5,951 bases of DNA. It comes from Alphaproteobacteria bacterium. Lineage in GTDB: Bacteria; Pseudomonadota; Alphaproteobacteria; Micropepsales; Micropepsaceae. Under the pieces are notes generated by a model. That model was given only the letters and a program-made list of their open reading frames with translations, searched no databases and had not been told where the DNA came from. This document shows, in pieces, positions 5,553-5,951 of this stretch; position 1 is the stretch's first letter; each line of letters opens with the position of its first letter. Both the position numbers and the translations under genes were made by a program. The stretch is from contig JAGWRJ010000109.1 in NCBI GenBank assembly GCA_028869725.1, positions 1 to 5,951 on the forward strand, in the 5' to 3' direction.

Positions 5553-5735
5553 CTATTTATGACCCGGACCATCTGCTGCCCGACGAAGACAGTCTGAAAG
5601 CTTTCGGGCGTCTTCCCGTGAGAGAGAAACCCGATAAGGCGCGTCAGCATGGACAAACAGAGTAAGGACGAGTTCAAAGCCGCTTTCGGTTTCAGAGACG
5701 GTCGCACGCTCAAGCGGAATAACTGATGTCGGCAT
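5553..5735 (-). CDS. Small accessory ORF of the IS, upstream of the transposase
   Basis: A 60-residue ORF with a strong Shine-Dalgarno, GGGAGAG on the minus strand (5741-5747), 5 bases before the ATG. A promoter with a perfect -35 lies just upstream. The product looks like a small folded alpha/beta protein: a strand-rich segment F-E-L-V-L-T-L-F-V (20-28), then an amphipathic helix R-E-D-A-R-K-L-S-D-C-L-R-R-A-A (39-53). No named domain is recognised. It is on the same strand as the transposase and 85 bases before it, so it is probably the first gene of the IS operon. It may regulate transposition or be a passenger gene; IS1595-family elements are known to carry extra genes. Two plus-strand ORFs overlap it (5468-5665 and 5649-5726), but they lack a promoter of this quality. 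Confidence 0.68.
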   Translation of the reverse strand: MPTSVIPLERATVSETESGFELVLTLFVHADAPYRVSLSREDARKLSDCLRRAADGPGHK

Positions 5736-5752
5736 AAAAACTCTCCCTAACT

Positions 5753-5768
5753 CATTGTGTTAACAATG
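5753..5768. promoter_or_regulatory. Dyad overlapping the IS promoter -10
   Basis: CATTGT (5753-5758) and ACAATG (5763-5768) form a perfect 6-bp dyad with a 4-base centre. It overlaps the -10 hexamer and the predicted start point, the classic position for a repressor operator. The accessory ORF product or the transposase would be natural binders. Confidence 0.42.
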
Positions 5769-5793
5769 TATCGGGGCGGTTTGCATGTGTCAA
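5765..5793 (-). promoter_or_regulatory. Sigma-70-type promoter of the IS operon
   Basis: On the minus strand, TTGACA (5788-5793, 6 of 6 matches) is followed after exactly 17 bases by TACATT (5765-5770, 4 of 6). A start near 5758 would leave a leader of about 22 bases before the accessory ORF. The -35 lies just inside the right end of the IS, so a promoter close to the terminal repeat is part of the element. Confidence 0.7.
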
Positions 5794-5891
5794 ATATATA
5801 ATCGCCACTCACATGTGGGTGCACGAGGTTGCCAGCCGCGCTGTGGCTCCCGTAGCTTCGCCGTCCCTGTAGCTAATCGGACCTGATTCCC

Positions 5892-5951
5892 ATGAAATCC
5901 GCCTTTGCCGTCGCGTTCGCCACGCTCTTGGCCTGGACATCGATAGCCCTA
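5892..5951 (+). CDS. N-terminus of an exported or membrane protein (cut by window end)
   Basis: The first 20 codons of an ORF that runs off the window, starting at ATG 5892. An in-frame stop at 5874-5876 rules out a longer start. The peptide begins Met-Lys-Ser and continues with a hydrophobic run rich in Ala, Phe, Leu and Val, as in a signal peptide or first membrane helix. The ribosome site is weak (CGGA, about 10 bases upstream). The family cannot be named from 20 residues. Confidence 0.5.
   Translation, partial: MKSAFAVAFATLLAWTSIAL

Larger units (their letters stand above)
4390..5810 (-). mobile_element. IS1595-family insertion sequence
   Basis: An element of about 1.4 kb around a full-length transposase and an upstream accessory ORF transcribed leftward. 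The ends are approximate. Reading inward, the left edge GGGCGGCTAGTT and the right edge GAGTGGCGATTA (minus strand) agree at 7 of 12 positions, so they are only a candidate inverted-repeat pair. I could not find matching 8-bp target duplications, which are usual for this family, so the edges may be off by some bases or one flank may be rearranged. The transposase promoter -35 sits just inside the right edge. The left edge contains a near-perfect dyad, TAGTTGA-A-TCAATTA (4397-4411), with a GANTC site at its centre. Confidence 0.75.

Noticed and set aside
5812..5891. Possible tRNA or gene remnant right of the IS
   Set aside because: The only visible structure is a short AGCC/GGCT pairing; no cloverleaf can be drawn, and the short open frame has no supporting signal.

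Overview
The window looks like chromosomal DNA of an alphaproteobacterium, probably from the Rhizobiales (Hyphomicrobiales) or a nearby order. The pointers are a moderately high G+C core, the style of the IS1595-family transposase, and two small proteins of a type I associate with that class. This is an impression from gene style; I could not run a search.

Layout. A small Thr/Pro-rich ORF with a strong ribosome binding site (19-201) ends at a perfect 10-bp hairpin. Convergent to it, on the minus strand, lies a core two-gene unit: a MerR-type regulator with a TipAS-like C-terminal domain (1197-1970), followed 54 bases later by mazG (342-1142). The 307-base gap upstream of the regulator holds a MerR-type dyad (2007-2027), a perfect 12-bp palindrome (2049-2060) and a 28-bp sequence with the architecture of a XerC/XerD dif site (2084-2111). 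Two KOPS-like octamers (289-296 and 702-709) point toward that site.

To the right of the dif-like site the DNA becomes visibly richer in A+T (about 33% G+C at 3541-3600, against 63% at 601-660, by hand count) and holds accessory genes. On the minus strand is a protein with the canonical HEPN motif R-N-x3-H (2278-3000). Divergent from it, starting only 5 bases away, is a small lysine/proline-rich ORF with a GTG start (3006-3179). A cytoplasmic-looking trypsin-fold serine protease with an intact His/Asp/Ser triad follows (3294-4175), then a third ORF (4194-4403) whose end runs into an insertion sequence. A HEPN ribonuclease candidate next to a serine protease, beside a probable Xer site, is the most interesting arrangement here and could be an uncharacterised toxin or defence module. 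That function is inference.

The right third is an apparently intact IS1595-family element (about 4390-5810). Its minus-strand operon has a consensus-like promoter, an overlapping dyad, a small 60-residue accessory ORF and a full-length 318-residue transposase with zinc-ribbon and DDE-type residues. After it, the first 20 codons of a gene with a hydrophobic N-terminus run off the window end (5892-5951). I see no tRNA, rRNA or CRISPR array.
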